The notes beneath the pieces are model-generated. The model was given only the letters and a program-made list of their open reading frames with translations. It did no database searches and had not been told where the DNA came from. Below are positions 39,397 through 48,317 of a stretch of DNA of 64,000 bases, one piece after another (positions within the stretch are counted from its first letter, which is position 1; the number at the start of each line of letters is the position of its first letter). Source of the DNA: Bacteroidota bacterium (GTDB taxonomy: Bacteria > Bacteroidota > Bacteroidia > AKYH767-A > 2013-40CM-41-45); assembly GCA_016708785.1 (NCBI GenBank), contig JADJFC010000002.1:186001-250000 (forward strand). Reading direction: 5' to 3'. A program made the translations under genes and the position numbers.

Positions 39397-40744
39397 ATCC
39401 TCGATAGTGCAACGGCTTCCTAGTCACCAAAGCCTCCTTCGGCTCCGGAACCCAATGATGTCGACCGCCCGCTAATTCATCGTCAAATGTAGTCGGTACA
39501 TTGCCGGCCAATGTTCTTTCTTTCCAGGTCACTTGCTCTTTCCCGTCATCACGTCTTTCCATTGAAATACACTCTTCTACCGGACAGACAATAGAGCACA
39601 AGTTACAACCAACACAATTTTCTTCAATGATATGTGGCTTGCGATTCAACGGATCTGTAGATAATCCGATCGCTTGATGCGCACCATCTTCACATGCTGT
39701 ATAACAAAGTTGACAGCCAATACATTTGTCTTCATTGATATTTGCTACTACTTTATATTTAAGATTCAGATCTTCCCAATGCATAATATTTGGCAAAGCT
39801 TTTCCACGGAAATCGTCAAGAGTCTTAAACCCTTTTTCATCCATGTATTTTTCTAATCCTGATTTCAGATCGCGAATGATTCCGAAACCAAAATGCATCA
39901 CCGCTGTACATACCTGAACATTTGTTGCTCCCAGTAAAATGAATTCAACAGCATCTCTCCAATTTTCAATGCCGCCAATTCCTGAGATCGGTAAATTAAT
40001 ATTCGGATGCTGAGCACAATTCTTCAGCATGTTCATCGCTATTGGTTTTACTGCGGGACCACAGTATCCACCATTTGTACTTTTGCCGTCAACAATAGGG
40101 TAGGGGACAAATTTGTCAATATCTACCCCAACAATACTTTGTATAGTATTGATCAATGAAATTGCATCGCCACCGCCTTCTCGCGCTGCCATTGCCGGAC
40201 GTGTGATATCGGAAATGTTAGGTGTCAATTTTACAATAACAGGAACTTTTGCTACTTCTTTCACCCATTCAACGATCATCTTCAACACTTTTGGCTCTTG
40301 ACCAACAGCTGAACCCATACCTCGTTCACACATTCCGTGTGGACAACCAAAATTCAATTCAACACCATCAGCGCCGGCATTCTCAGCATCTTTAACAATC
40401 TGATGCCATTGTTCACGTGTCTCCACCATTAATGATGCAACTACTGCATGGTCAGGAAATCGCTTTTTTACTTCTTCGATCTCACGAAGATTATCTGCAA
40501 GTGGTCTGTCGGTGATCAGCTCTATATTGTTGAATCCAACCATTCGATTGTCACGGTAATTCAAAGCACCATATCGGCTTGAAACATTTACAACCGGTAC
40601 ACCAAGTGTTTTCCATACAGCGCCACCCCAGCCGGCATCAAATGCTTTCATGATTTGGTAACCGCTATTGGTCGGCGGCGCAGATGCCAGCCAAAATGGA
40701 TTTGGGGATTTTATCCCGGCAAGATTAGATCTTAAATCGGCCAT
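39395..40744 (-). CDS. preA: NAD-dependent dihydropyrimidine dehydrogenase, catalytic FMN/Fe-S subunit PreA
   Basis: 449 residues. Reduces uracil or thymine to the 5,6-dihydro form, or runs in reverse, as a PreA-PreT complex. A dihydroorotate-dehydrogenase-like TIM barrel occupies residues 1-~320, with the active-site loop NFGCPHGMCERGMG and FMN-site residues (VIVKLTPNISD, SGIGGIENW). The C-terminal ferredoxin domain has two 4Fe-4S motifs (CIGCQLCYTACEDGAHQ and CVGCNLCSIVCPVEEC). It is the last gene of the minus-strand pyrimidine operon, 102 bp after preT. That gap is filled by a heptad-repeat palindrome. Confidence 0.93.
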   Translation of the reverse strand: MADLRSNLAGIKSPNPFWLASAPPTNSGYQIMKAFDAGWGGAVWKTLGVPVVNVSSRYGALNYRDNRMVGFNNIELITDRPLADNLREIEEVKKRFPDHAVVASLMVETREQWHQIVKDAENAGADGVELNFGCPHGMCERGMGSAVGQEPKVLKMIVEWVKEVAKVPVIVKLTPNISDITRPAMAAREGGGDAISLINTIQSIVGVDIDKFVPYPIVDGKSTNGGYCGPAVKPIAMNMLKNCAQHPNINLPISGIGGIENWRDAVEFILLGATNVQVCTAVMHFGFGIIRDLKSGLEKYMDEKGFKTLDDFRGKALPNIMHWEDLNLKYKVVANINEDKCIGCQLCYTACEDGAHQAIGLSTDPLNRKPHIIEENCVGCNLCSIVCPVEECISMERRDDGKEQVTWKERTLAGNVPTTFDDELAGGRHHWVPEPKEALVTRKPLHYRG

Positions 40745-40770
40745 AATTTTATTTGAATTGGGTAGTATTT

Positions 40771-40852
40771 TAATTAACTTGTGACCTTTGACCTTTGACC
40801 CTTGACCTATAAATTAAGTAGGTCAAGGTCAAGGGTCAAAAGTTAATTATTT
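40771..40852. repeat. Heptad-repeat palindrome (TTGACCT type) between preT and preA
   Basis: Left arm TGTGACC TTTGACC TTTGACC CTTGACC; right arm GGTCAAG GTCAAGG GTCAAAA; arms extended by TTAATTAAC/GTTAATTA. It fills the intercistronic gap and reaches the preT stop codon (40847). Confidence 0.85.
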
Positions 40853-42172
40853 AGTAAGGTATTTCTTGATTCCTCTTGCAGCCTTTCTACCTTCTGCAGC
40901 AGCATTAACAACTTCTTGTCCGCCACTCACTGCATCGCCGGCAGCGAAATATTTTGGGTTCTTTGTCTGGAATGTTTCTGCATTTACTTCAATTCTTCCT
41001 TTCGAATCAATTGAAACACCATTCATCAGTTTTAATAGTTCAACTTGCTTTGATTGGCCGGTCGCTTTTATTACCCAATCACATGTTTCAGTAAATTCAG
41101 AACCGGCAACATTTTCAAGTTTGCCATTCACCGTTTTCGTTCTGATAAATTTAACACCTGTTACTTTTCCATTTCCGGTGATCTCAAGCGGCGAAACACT
41201 AAACATTCCTTTCACGCCAACCCCTTTCGCTAGATCATATTCAAAATCATAGGCGCCCATTTCTTCTTTTGATCGGCGATAAGCCAAAATAACTTTTTCA
41301 GCTCCCATTCGTGCACTCTCAGAAGCCGCGTCCATAGCGGTATTCCCGCCACCTAATACGATCACGTTTTTTGCGACAGCAGTTTTATGATGAGACATTC
41401 TTAATTTCTCAACAAATTCAACAGCGCCAAAACAATTTTCTTTGTCTTCGCCCGGAATGTTGATCATCGAAGTTTTGCCTAATCCAAATCCAATTACAAT
41501 GGCATCATATTTTTTTTCTAATTCATCGATATCCGCTTTTGAAGAGATTGCTTTTTTGTAATGAACTTTGTATTGAAATTGTTTTTCAAGATAATCCATT
41601 TCATCAAGTGCTTCTTTGTTGGTGATCTTATATGGAGCAACGCCATGAACAGTAAGTCCTGATGGTTTCTCCTTAGATTCAAAAACATCAACGTCAAAGC
41701 CAAGCATTTTCAATTCACATGCACACGAAATTCCTGCCGGACCGGCGCCAATGATGGCTACCTTTTTTCCATTAGATGCCGGCAAACGATATAACTGTTT
41801 GTTGGTGCTTATCGCTTTTCCTGTAGCAAAACTCTGAAGTCTTCCGATCTCAATCGGTTTTACATCCTGGTGATTATAGACACAAGCGCCCTCACACAAT
41901 ACTTCCGTTGGACAAACTTTGCCGCAGGCATATCCAAAGTAATTGGAATCGTAAATTGTTTTTGCTGACGCAAGAGGGTCTTTGGAATTGATCTGACGGA
42001 TGAACAATGGAATATCAATATCACTCGGACAAGCATTTACACAAGGAGCGTCGTAACAAAAAAGACAACGCGAACTCTCGTAGTAAGCTTCTGTTTCATT
42101 CATCAGTGGTTTTATCTGCTTGAAATTGTTTTCAAATTCAGATTCACTGGAAGGAGGGAGGTATTCACTCAT
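40847..42172 (-). CDS. preT: Dihydropyrimidine dehydrogenase NAD(P)H/FAD subunit PreT
   Basis: 441 residues, glutamate-synthase-small-subunit-like. The N-terminal Fe-S domain has Cys clusters CLFCYDAPCVNACP and CGKVCPTEVLCEGAC. The FAD Rossmann motif is VAIIGAGPAGISCACEL (~residue 140), the NAD(P)H motif VIVLGGGNTAMDAASE (~270), and the C-terminal FAD-binding end YFAAGDAVSGGQEVVNAAAEG. It passes electrons from NAD(P)H to PreA. Adjacent to preA as in E. coli preTA. A poly(TTTTTCG) palindrome separates it from the beta-ureidopropionase gene. Confidence 0.93.
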   Translation of the reverse strand: MSEYLPPSSESEFENNFKQIKPLMNETEAYYESSRCLFCYDAPCVNACPSDIDIPLFIRQINSKDPLASAKTIYDSNYFGYACGKVCPTEVLCEGACVYNHQDVKPIEIGRLQSFATGKAISTNKQLYRLPASNGKKVAIIGAGPAGISCACELKMLGFDVDVFESKEKPSGLTVHGVAPYKITNKEALDEMDYLEKQFQYKVHYKKAISSKADIDELEKKYDAIVIGFGLGKTSMINIPGEDKENCFGAVEFVEKLRMSHHKTAVAKNVIVLGGGNTAMDAASESARMGAEKVILAYRRSKEEMGAYDFEYDLAKGVGVKGMFSVSPLEITGNGKVTGVKFIRTKTVNGKLENVAGSEFTETCDWVIKATGQSKQVELLKLMNGVSIDSKGRIEVNAETFQTKNPKYFAAGDAVSGGQEVVNAAAEGRKAARGIKKYLTK

Positions 42173-42180
42173 TCGTTTAT

Positions 42181-42274
42181 CGTTTTTTGTTTATCGTCTT
42201 TTTTCTTTTTTCTTTTTTTTTTTCGTTTTTCGTTTTTCGTTTGTCTAAACACGAAAAACGAAAAACGAAAAACA
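42181..42274. repeat. Heptad-repeat palindrome (TTTTTCG type)
   Basis: TTTTTCG three times, TTTGTCT, then AAACACG and AAAAACG copies form a near-perfect hairpin with period 7 in both arms, preceded by a T/C-rich run. It lies between the beta-ureidopropionase stop and the preT start. Confidence 0.85.
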
Positions 42275-42277
42275 CTT

Positions 42278-43142
42278 TTATAGCTCTACTAGTTTACCAT
42301 ATGTCTCCGGACGACGATCACGGAAGAATTGCCATGTCGAACGTACCTCTTCTATCATATCAAGATCGAAGTCTGCGATAAGTAACTCATCTTTGTCTTC
42401 TGAAGCCTGAGCAAAGATCTGCCCTCGTGGATCAACGAAATACGATGTACCATAGAACTTGCCAAGATTCCATGGTTTCTCTTCTCCAACACGATTAATG
42501 CAACCCATGAAATAACCATTGGCAGCTGCATGAGCAGGTTGTTCTAATTTCCATAGATATTGTGAAAGGCCGGCTACTGTTGCCGAAGGATTGTAAACAA
42601 TTTCAGCACCATTCAATCCTAATACTCGAGCGCCATCAGGGAAGTGTCTATCATAGCAAATATAAACGCCGATCTTTGCATACTTCGTTTGAAAAACGGA
42701 TAACCTAAATTGCCCGGCTTGAAGAAAAATTTCTCCCAGAACCCTGACGTATGTGTAATGTGGTTCTTGCGATATTTACCTAAGTAGGTTCCGTCAGCAT
42801 CGATGACTGCAGCGGTGTTGTATAAAAATCCTGCTTGCTCTTTTTCATAGATTGGAACGATGATGACCATGTTATACTTCTTCGCATAAGTCGACATCAG
42901 TTCAGTCGTCGGACCGGGAACAGATTCTGCAGATTCATACCATTTTTTATCTTGACCCGGACAAAATAAGGAGTGTTAAAAATTTCCTGCAGACAAAGAA
43001 TCTGAACACCTTTTTTTCCTGCTTCTTCAATAAAAGGAATATGCTTTTGAACCATTGCATTGATAATTTCCGGAATAGTTCCTTCTCCTTCGGTTTTTGG
43101 TAAACTCATTTGGATAAGACCGGAACGAATCATTCTTGCCAT
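42278..43142 (-). CDS. Beta-ureidopropionase-type nitrilase-superfamily hydrolase, twice frameshifted
   Basis: Three pieces (42897-43142, 42619-42897, 42278-42616) rebuild one ~290-residue carbon-nitrogen hydrolase. The catalytic Glu is in LCLQEIFNTPYF, the Lys in LGKYRKNHI, and the Cys in VYICYDRHFPDG, which appears once the frame is restored upstream of 42616. The first break (~42965) is one T missing from a T run: the corrected frame reads YFCPGQDKKWYESAESVPGP. The second (~42695) is in the TTTTT run of a CCGTTTTTC word. N-carbamoyl-beta-alanine to beta-alanine, CO2 and ammonia is the expected reaction, from its place between dihydropyrimidinase and preT. Breaks at homopolymers favour sequencing error. 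Confidence 0.85.
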
Positions 43143-43184
43143 AAAATAATTTTTTAGAATTGTTAGTTTTTATAATTGATGAAA

Positions 43185-44567
43185 TTAAATAATTCCATTC
43201 ACTTTATTTCTTTTTACAAATTTCCCATACCCCGGAGAAATTTTTCTTTCATTATTGTCGATCGCAATTTCACCACGTAAAATAACAGTTTTTGTCTTAC
43301 CTTTTACTTTCCACCCTTCATATGCGCTGTAATCAACATTCATATGATGCTTGTCTGCGGTAATAATATGCTCTTCATTTGGATCAAGAATAATAATATC
43401 TGCATCTGAACCGATAGCAATGCATCCTTTCTTCGGATACATGCCAAAGATCTTCGCTGAATTTGTCGATGTAACTTCTACAAATTTATTCAAGGAGATC
43501 TTGCCTTTATTTACACCTTCGGAAAATAGCAATTCCATTCTATGTTCAATAGCAGGGTGACCATTCGGGATCTTTGAAAAATCATCTTTGCCCATCAATT
43601 TTTGATCCCACTTAAATGGACAATGATCTGTTGCTACTACTTGAATGCTTCCTTGGTTAATACCGGCCCATAAGGCAGCTTGATCTTTTTTCTCTCTCAA
43701 CGGCGGACTCATAACCCATTTCGCTCCTTCAAAATTCTTTTCGTAAAGTGATGCGTCAAGTACAAGATATTGAATACATGTTTCAGCAAATACCCGCTGA
43801 TTTCTTTTCTCTGCATCTCTGATCTGATTTAATGCACCTTCGCATGTCATATGAACAATGTATGCCGGAACGCCGGTGTGAAATGCCATATCTGCAAATC
43901 GACCGGATGCTTCTGATTCTGTAATTTCTGGTTGGGAAAGGTAGTGGTAGAGTGGTTCAAGTTTTCCTTCTGCACGATGTTTTGCAATAAGAAAATCGAT
44001 CACATCGCCATTCGTTGCGTGTACCGTAACCATTCCGCCTTGTTTCTTTACTTCATTCATCAATCCAACCATTTGTCTGTCGTCAATCATCAATGCTCCC
44101 TTGTAAGCCATAAATGTTTTGAATGAAGTAATGCCTTCTTTGTTGACCATGTCAATGATCTCCGCTTTCGTACTTTCATTGAAATCCGTAACAGCCATGT
44201 GGAACGAATAATCGCAACATGCATTGTTATTCGATCTTCCTTGCCATTCTTGTAATGCTGAATACAACGATTTACCTTGTGTTTGCAAAATGAAGTCAAT
44301 GACCATTGTCGTTCCGCCAAATAAAGCTGCAGATGTCCCTGTCGTATAATTGTCACTTGAAAATGTTCCCATAAATGGCATGTCCAAATGAACATGAGGA
44401 TCAATTCCACCTGGCATAACGATCTTTCCTGAAGCATCAATGACTTTATCTGCTTTGAACGGCAGATCTTTACCTATTGCACGAACGGTTTCGCCTTCGA
44501 TGTAGACATCTGCATCCATGACCTCACCTGCAGTGACAACTTTCCCGTTCTTTATTAAGATTGACAT
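43185..44567 (-). CDS. hydA: Dihydropyrimidinase (D-hydantoinase)
   Basis: 460 residues, cyclic amidohydrolase. Metal ligands in MPGGIDPHVHLDMPF, carboxylated Lys in SFKTFMAYKGALM (~residue 150), His ligands in VTVHATNGD and VHMTCEGAL, catalytic Asp in VVATDHCPF. Opens dihydrouracil/dihydrothymine to N-carbamoyl-beta-amino acids. Second catabolic step of the operon, 42 bp from the beta-ureidopropionase start and 40 bp from the cytosine deaminase stop. Confidence 0.93.
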   Translation of the reverse strand: MSILIKNGKVVTAGEVMDADVYIEGETVRAIGKDLPFKADKVIDASGKIVMPGGIDPHVHLDMPFMGTFSSDNYTTGTSAALFGGTTMVIDFILQTQGKSLYSALQEWQGRSNNNACCDYSFHMAVTDFNESTKAEIIDMVNKEGITSFKTFMAYKGALMIDDRQMVGLMNEVKKQGGMVTVHATNGDVIDFLIAKHRAEGKLEPLYHYLSQPEITESEASGRFADMAFHTGVPAYIVHMTCEGALNQIRDAEKRNQRVFAETCIQYLVLDASLYEKNFEGAKWVMSPPLREKKDQAALWAGINQGSIQVVATDHCPFKWDQKLMGKDDFSKIPNGHPAIEHRMELLFSEGVNKGKISLNKFVEVTSTNSAKIFGMYPKKGCIAIGSDADIIILDPNEEHIITADKHHMNVDYSAYEGWKVKGKTKTVILRGEIAIDNNERKISPGYGKFVKRNKVNGII

Positions 44568-44607
44568 TTGATTATGTTTTGAGTGAATAAAGTTAAAGAA
44601 TTTTGAA

Positions 44608-45042
44608 CTATAATTCTCCTATGTCTTCAAACCACAATTTAGGGTTTTCTTTAATAAAATCTGCCATCATTTTTTTGCATTCATCTGAATCGATATTGAT
44701 GACATTTACTCCATGTGATTCCATGAATTCTTTTGCTCCTGAAAATGTTTCGTTCTCTCCGGCATAAACAGTTTTTATGTTAAATTGAACAACAGCTCCT
44801 GCGCAGAGATAACAGGGCATTAACGTTGAATATAAAACTGCATTTTTATAGTCACCTACACGTCCGGCATTTCTTAAGCAATCAATTTCGGCATGCGTGA
44901 TCGGGTCGCCATCCTGAACTCTTTTGTTATGTCCGCGGCCTATTATTTTTCCGTCTCTTACAAGTACAGAACCAATTGGAATACCACCTTCTTTTCGGCC
45001 TTGACGGGCTTCATCGATAGCAGCTTTCATGAAATCATCCAT
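44608..45042 (-). CDS. Cytosine deaminase, yeast FCY1-like type
   Basis: 144 residues of the CDA fold. Zinc site His50 and catalytic Glu52 in THAEIDC, and Cys77/Cys80 in PCYLCAGA. From memory it resembles yeast Fcy1 more than bacterial CodA (an amidohydrolase) or TadA: KEGGIPIGSVLV, RGHNKRVQDGD, YAGENETFSGAKEFM and the WFEDIGEL C-terminus all have counterparts in Fcy1. It would convert cytosine to uracil, feeding PreA/PreT next door. No Shine-Dalgarno site. Lies 47 bp downstream of the NTPase gene. Confidence 0.88.
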   Translation of the reverse strand: MDDFMKAAIDEARQGRKEGGIPIGSVLVRDGKIIGRGHNKRVQDGDPITHAEIDCLRNAGRVGDYKNAVLYSTLMPCYLCAGAVVQFNIKTVYAGENETFSGAKEFMESHGVNVINIDSDECKKMMADFIKENPKLWFEDIGEL

Positions 45043-45089
45043 AAATACATTTTTAAAAGGGATTCAATATGCAAAGAATATTTGACTTA

Positions 45090-45584
45090 TCAAACAAGGG
45101 CATCCTGCCCATTAAGAAAGTTAACTTTTTTGATTAAATGTTTGTCCAATGAATAACGTGCAATGACAGCGTCTTTGATTGAACTCCGGACAACAAGAAT
45201 CAGTTTCAAATTCTGAGATTCGCTCTGTAAAAACTCTTTAAGTACCTCGTCAAATCCGCGACCTGAAATTTCTAATGGACCAATTTCATCGATCACCAAC
45301 CAGCCATTTTTATTGTATGCTCCTGATGATAAGATGTCTACTGCTTTTGAAAAGGAATTCATGCTGAAGGAATACTTGCCTACTTGAATGGTAGCAATTT
45401 CATCAGCATTGGCTTCCATTGAGAATTTTTCACCACTTGAAATATCCATAAAAAATCGTTTGCCATTTTCAATTGGTGTCAGGATTCCGTAAACGTCATT
45501 ACGTGTTGCACTCCATTTTGATAGGCTCGTGGTTTTTCCTGATTGAATGTCACCTGATAAAATAAAAACTTCTTTTTTTTTCAT
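45090..45584 (-). CDS. THEP1-type P-loop nucleoside triphosphatase
   Basis: 164 residues. Walker A GDIQSGKT at residues 11-18, Walker B in WLVIDEIGPLE (~95-105), an Arg in VVRSSI; this fits the NTPase_1/THEP1 family (PF03266). Family members hydrolyse nucleoside triphosphates in vitro, and their cell role is unknown. Here the gene lies in a nucleobase operon, downstream of a multi-pass membrane protein that has ECF-transporter-like features. It is preceded by a strong AAGGAGGA site, unusual in this window. It might energise or regulate that membrane protein, or handle salvage nucleotides; neither is shown by the sequence. Confidence 0.8.
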   Translation of the reverse strand: MKKKEVFILSGDIQSGKTTSLSKWSATRNDVYGILTPIENGKRFFMDISSGEKFSMEANADEIATIQVGKYSFSMNSFSKAVDILSSGAYNKNGWLVIDEIGPLEISGRGFDEVLKEFLQSESQNLKLILVVRSSIKDAVIARYSLDKHLIKKVNFLNGQDALV

Positions 45585-45590
45585 GAGTTT

Positions 45591-45598
45591 TCCTCCTT
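45591..45598 (-). promoter_or_regulatory. Strong Shine-Dalgarno site before the THEP1-type gene
   Basis: Minus strand AAGGAGGA ends 6 bases before the ATG (45584-45582). Other starts in the window lack such a site, as expected for Bacteroidota. It fixes the start codon of this gene. Confidence 0.65.
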
Positions 45599-45745
45599 GA
45601 TTATTTTAAAACGTAAAAAAGAAATAACTAAGCAATCGTAATATAAAGTATCTGTCTGATAAAAATACAAAAAATACAATACAAATGACAGGGTTGAGAA
45701 ATTTGGTTATCGAGCTTCTGAAAGTGACTTCTAAACACGATTCTT

Positions 45746-46786
45746 TTATAAAATTGGGGTAAAAACGGTATTTATGATCAGATATTTCCAAAATAGCTTT
45801 AGCCTGGAATAACCACTTTTAACACCACTCTTTGTCCAGCTTTCTCTAATTAAAATTTTTGCTGAAGGAAGCAAAAGTATCACTTCTTCGATCTCTTTTT
45901 TGTATGTCCCTTTCCTTTTTTCAAGCCATGATCTAAGTAGGCGCAATAGAATAGGTGCAAAAATCAGATACCAGGTGAGAAGAATGATCGCTGAGCGAAA
46001 AATAAATTTGAGCGAAGCATGACCTGATGCAAAAACTCCTTGAGGATAAATTAGAGTATAGACATATATTGCCAAAAGTCCGATCCAAATAAAGACTAGA
46101 AAGTTCGGATATTTCTTCTTTGGTTTGTTGATCTCTGATATTTCGCCTGAGTTCAAAGGAAGCATATATGATTGCAATTCTTCTTTACTAAAACTAAGAA
46201 GTTTTGGAATTGAGCTCGTAAATCTACCAATGAAAAACGCTGCAATCAAATGCAAGGCAACATAGGTTATCACAAAATACAGACTGTAATTTGTGCTTGG
46301 ATCTGTTTGGGTAAGTCCACTGATAAATTCATTCACTGCTTTCCAGAAATCAACACCAAATAAAATGGTCAGAACTATAACTCGTTGAAAAGCTGATTCT
46401 ATCAAAGCTAAAAAGGCGAGGAGATAACATCGTGCTTTGAAATTCTTTCTTCCTGAGAAAATCAATTCTCCGCATATACCTTGAAACAGAACAGCTATAT
46501 AAGCTGGGAAAGGACTCTGTGGAGAAAGTAACATCTTAAAAATGGCAACTACAATGGTCGCTTTTAGAATCGCTCCTCTGTGTGGTACCAAATATCCAAT
46601 TAGGCTTATGCAGACAACAGCTGAACTTCCTATCACTAATCCTGAAATTGGAAGCTTGAATCCATGGATAATTCCACCTAACATTGCCTCGCAGATGACC
46701 CAAAGTGCTATTAATTTGAAATATATTTGTTTTTGTTGTGGACTCACTTCGTGAAATAATTTTATTTTTGTCAAATAAGACAGCAA
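45746..46786 (-). CDS. Multi-pass membrane protein, possible ECF S/T-component-like fusion
   Basis: About 346 residues with roughly eight hydrophobic segments and a central loop (INKPKKKYPN). The N-terminal half (GLVIGSSAVVCISLIGYLVPHRG, then SPFPAYIAVLFQGICGELIF) resembles substrate-binding S components of ECF transporters. The C-terminal half ends in helices with EEVILLLPSAKILIRESWTKSG, reminiscent of the coupling helices of CbiQ-type T components. This is pattern recognition only. The start is uncertain: no ATG fits, the frame stays open upstream of the TTG at 46786 (QEREIVYFALKEA), and an ATG at ~46840 is in another frame, so a frameshift may hide the real start. Divergent from xdhA and first gene of the pyrimidine operon. 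Confidence 0.55.
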   Translation of the reverse strand: MLSYLTKIKLFHEVSPQQKQIYFKLIALWVICEAMLGGIIHGFKLPISGLVIGSSAVVCISLIGYLVPHRGAILKATIVVAIFKMLLSPQSPFPAYIAVLFQGICGELIFSGRKNFKARCYLLAFLALIESAFQRVIVLTILFGVDFWKAVNEFISGLTQTDPSTNYSLYFVITYVALHLIAAFFIGRFTSSIPKLLSFSKEELQSYMLPLNSGEISEINKPKKKYPNFLVFIWIGLLAIYVYTLIYPQGVFASGHASLKFIFRSAIILLTWYLIFAPILLRLLRSWLEKRKGTYKKEIEEVILLLPSAKILIRESWTKSGVKSGYSRLKLFWKYLIINTVFTPIL

Positions 46787-46870
46787 TGCTTCCTTGAGCG
46801 CAAAGTAGACAATCTCTCGTTCTTGGAAAAAAGTAATTTCATTGCTTTGTCTAAATTAAAGAAACTGAAA

Positions 46871-48286
46871 GTGATTAAATTTATTCTCAATGATAAAGAA
46901 GTTCAATATCCCGGCCATCCCGGTGTTGTAGTTCTTGATTACGTACGTTATCTTAAAAACCTAACCGGCACAAAGATCGGTTGTCGGGAAGGTGATTGCG
47001 GGGCTTGCACAATACTTGTCGGCGAAATTGTTCTAGACAAAATGAGATATCGTTCAATGACCTCTTGTTTGATGCCTCTCGCTAATGCAAATGGAAAACA
47101 CATTGTAACTATTGAAGGCGTGAACATGGACATCTTAAATCCGGTTCAACAGGCAATGAGCGATGAAGGTGCAACACAATGTGGTTTCTGTACGCCAGGA
47201 TTTGTAATGTCACTTGCCGGATTTTGCCTGCGTGATGATGTTGTCGATTATCAAAAAGAAGCGCTTGCTGCTATCGATGGAAATATTTGTCGCTGTACCG
47301 GCTACAAATCAATTCAACGAGCTGTTTCGAAGATCGCTGAGATCTGTTCGAAAAGAGCGGGTGAAGATGTTGTAAAGTATGTTGCAAAGAACAAAATTCT
47401 CCCTTCGTATTTTGAAAATATAAAAGAGAAACTGGCAATACTTCAGCTTTCTGCAAATGCGTCAGCAAGTATTGCTAAATCGGAGTATTTTGTCAGTGGT
47501 GGAACAGATCTCTATGTTCAAAAGCACGATGTGATGCCGCATTCTGAATTGTCATTCCTTATGAATAAAAATGAGTTGCAGGGAATAACAGAAGAAAATG
47601 GAATTTGTATCATTGGTGCAGCATCATCTGTAACTGATTTAATCGAATCACCCATCATCAGAAAAGCATTCCCGAATTTCGAAACGTATTACAAATTGGT
47701 TTCATCAACTCCAATTCGCAACATGGCAACCATCGCAGGAAACCTCGTGAATGCCTCACCAATAGGCGATTTCACAGCTTTCTTTCTAGCCCTTGATGCA
47801 TCAATTGAAATAAGTGATAATGTATCAACAAGAATAATTAGGCTCAAAGATTTTTACTTAGGCTACAAAAAACTAAGCAAAAAACCGAACGAATTCCTAA
47901 AATCCCTAAGCGTCAAACTCCCATCCCAAAAATCCCGGTTTAATTTTGAGAAAGTCTGCAAACGTACAAACCTGGATATAGCAAGTGTGAATTCTGCAAT
48001 GTTGATGGAATTGGATGGTAGTAGTATATTAAATGCAAATATTTCTGCAGGAGGAGTAGGACCAACGCCAATGTTTTTGAAAAAGTCTTCTGAATATTTA
48101 GCAGGGAAGAAAGTGTCGCTTGATGTAATTGAAGAATTACTTCGGATCGCACAGACTGAGATTGCACCAATCAGTGATGCTCGGGGAACTGTCGAGTACA
48201 AGCGCTTACTTCTCAACCAACTTATAAAAGGTCATTTCGCAGTATGGTATCCGGAAATGATCAATGCAGAATTTTTAACAATGTAA
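46871..48286 (+). CDS. xdhA: Xanthine dehydrogenase small subunit XdhA (2Fe-2S and FAD)
   Basis: I choose the GTG at 46871, giving MIKFILNDKEV as in relatives; the frame is open back to a TTG at 46823. N-terminal plant-type ferredoxin (CREGDCGACTILVG), then the second 2Fe-2S domain (QCGFCTPGFVMSL and CRCTGYKSI). The FAD-binding domain has YFVSGGTDLYVQK and ATIAGNLVNASPIGD, and a C-terminal CO-dehydrogenase-flavoprotein-like domain follows. Carries electrons from the molybdenum site of XdhB to NAD. XdhB follows after a short gap. Oxidises hypoxanthine to xanthine to urate, the entry to the purine arm of this island. Confidence 0.93.
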   Translation: MIKFILNDKEVQYPGHPGVVVLDYVRYLKNLTGTKIGCREGDCGACTILVGEIVLDKMRYRSMTSCLMPLANANGKHIVTIEGVNMDILNPVQQAMSDEGATQCGFCTPGFVMSLAGFCLRDDVVDYQKEALAAIDGNICRCTGYKSIQRAVSKIAEICSKRAGEDVVKYVAKNKILPSYFENIKEKLAILQLSANASASIAKSEYFVSGGTDLYVQKHDVMPHSELSFLMNKNELQGITEENGICIIGAASSVTDLIESPIIRKAFPNFETYYKLVSSTPIRNMATIAGNLVNASPIGDFTAFFLALDASIEISDNVSTRIIRLKDFYLGYKKLSKKPNEFLKSLSVKLPSQKSRFNFEKVCKRTNLDIASVNSAMLMELDGSSILNANISAGGVGPTPMFLKKSSEYLAGKKVSLDVIEELLRIAQTEIAPISDARGTVEYKRLLLNQLIKGHFAVWYPEMINAEFLTM

Positions 48287-48317
48287 ATACAACCGGCATG
48301 ATCATTTTATCGATCAA

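Noticed and set aside
42181..42274. Rho-independent terminator at the TTTTTCG palindrome
   Set aside because: Stem is AT-rich and periodic, and the adjoining T/C-rich run lies on the plus strand, opposite to operon transcription; better described as a heptad element, though termination is not excluded.
46787..46870. Riboswitch or molybdenum/purine sensor RNA between the membrane protein and xdhA
   Set aside because: The divergent gap is at most ~85 bp and partly open reading frame on both strands; no conserved aptamer pattern recognised.
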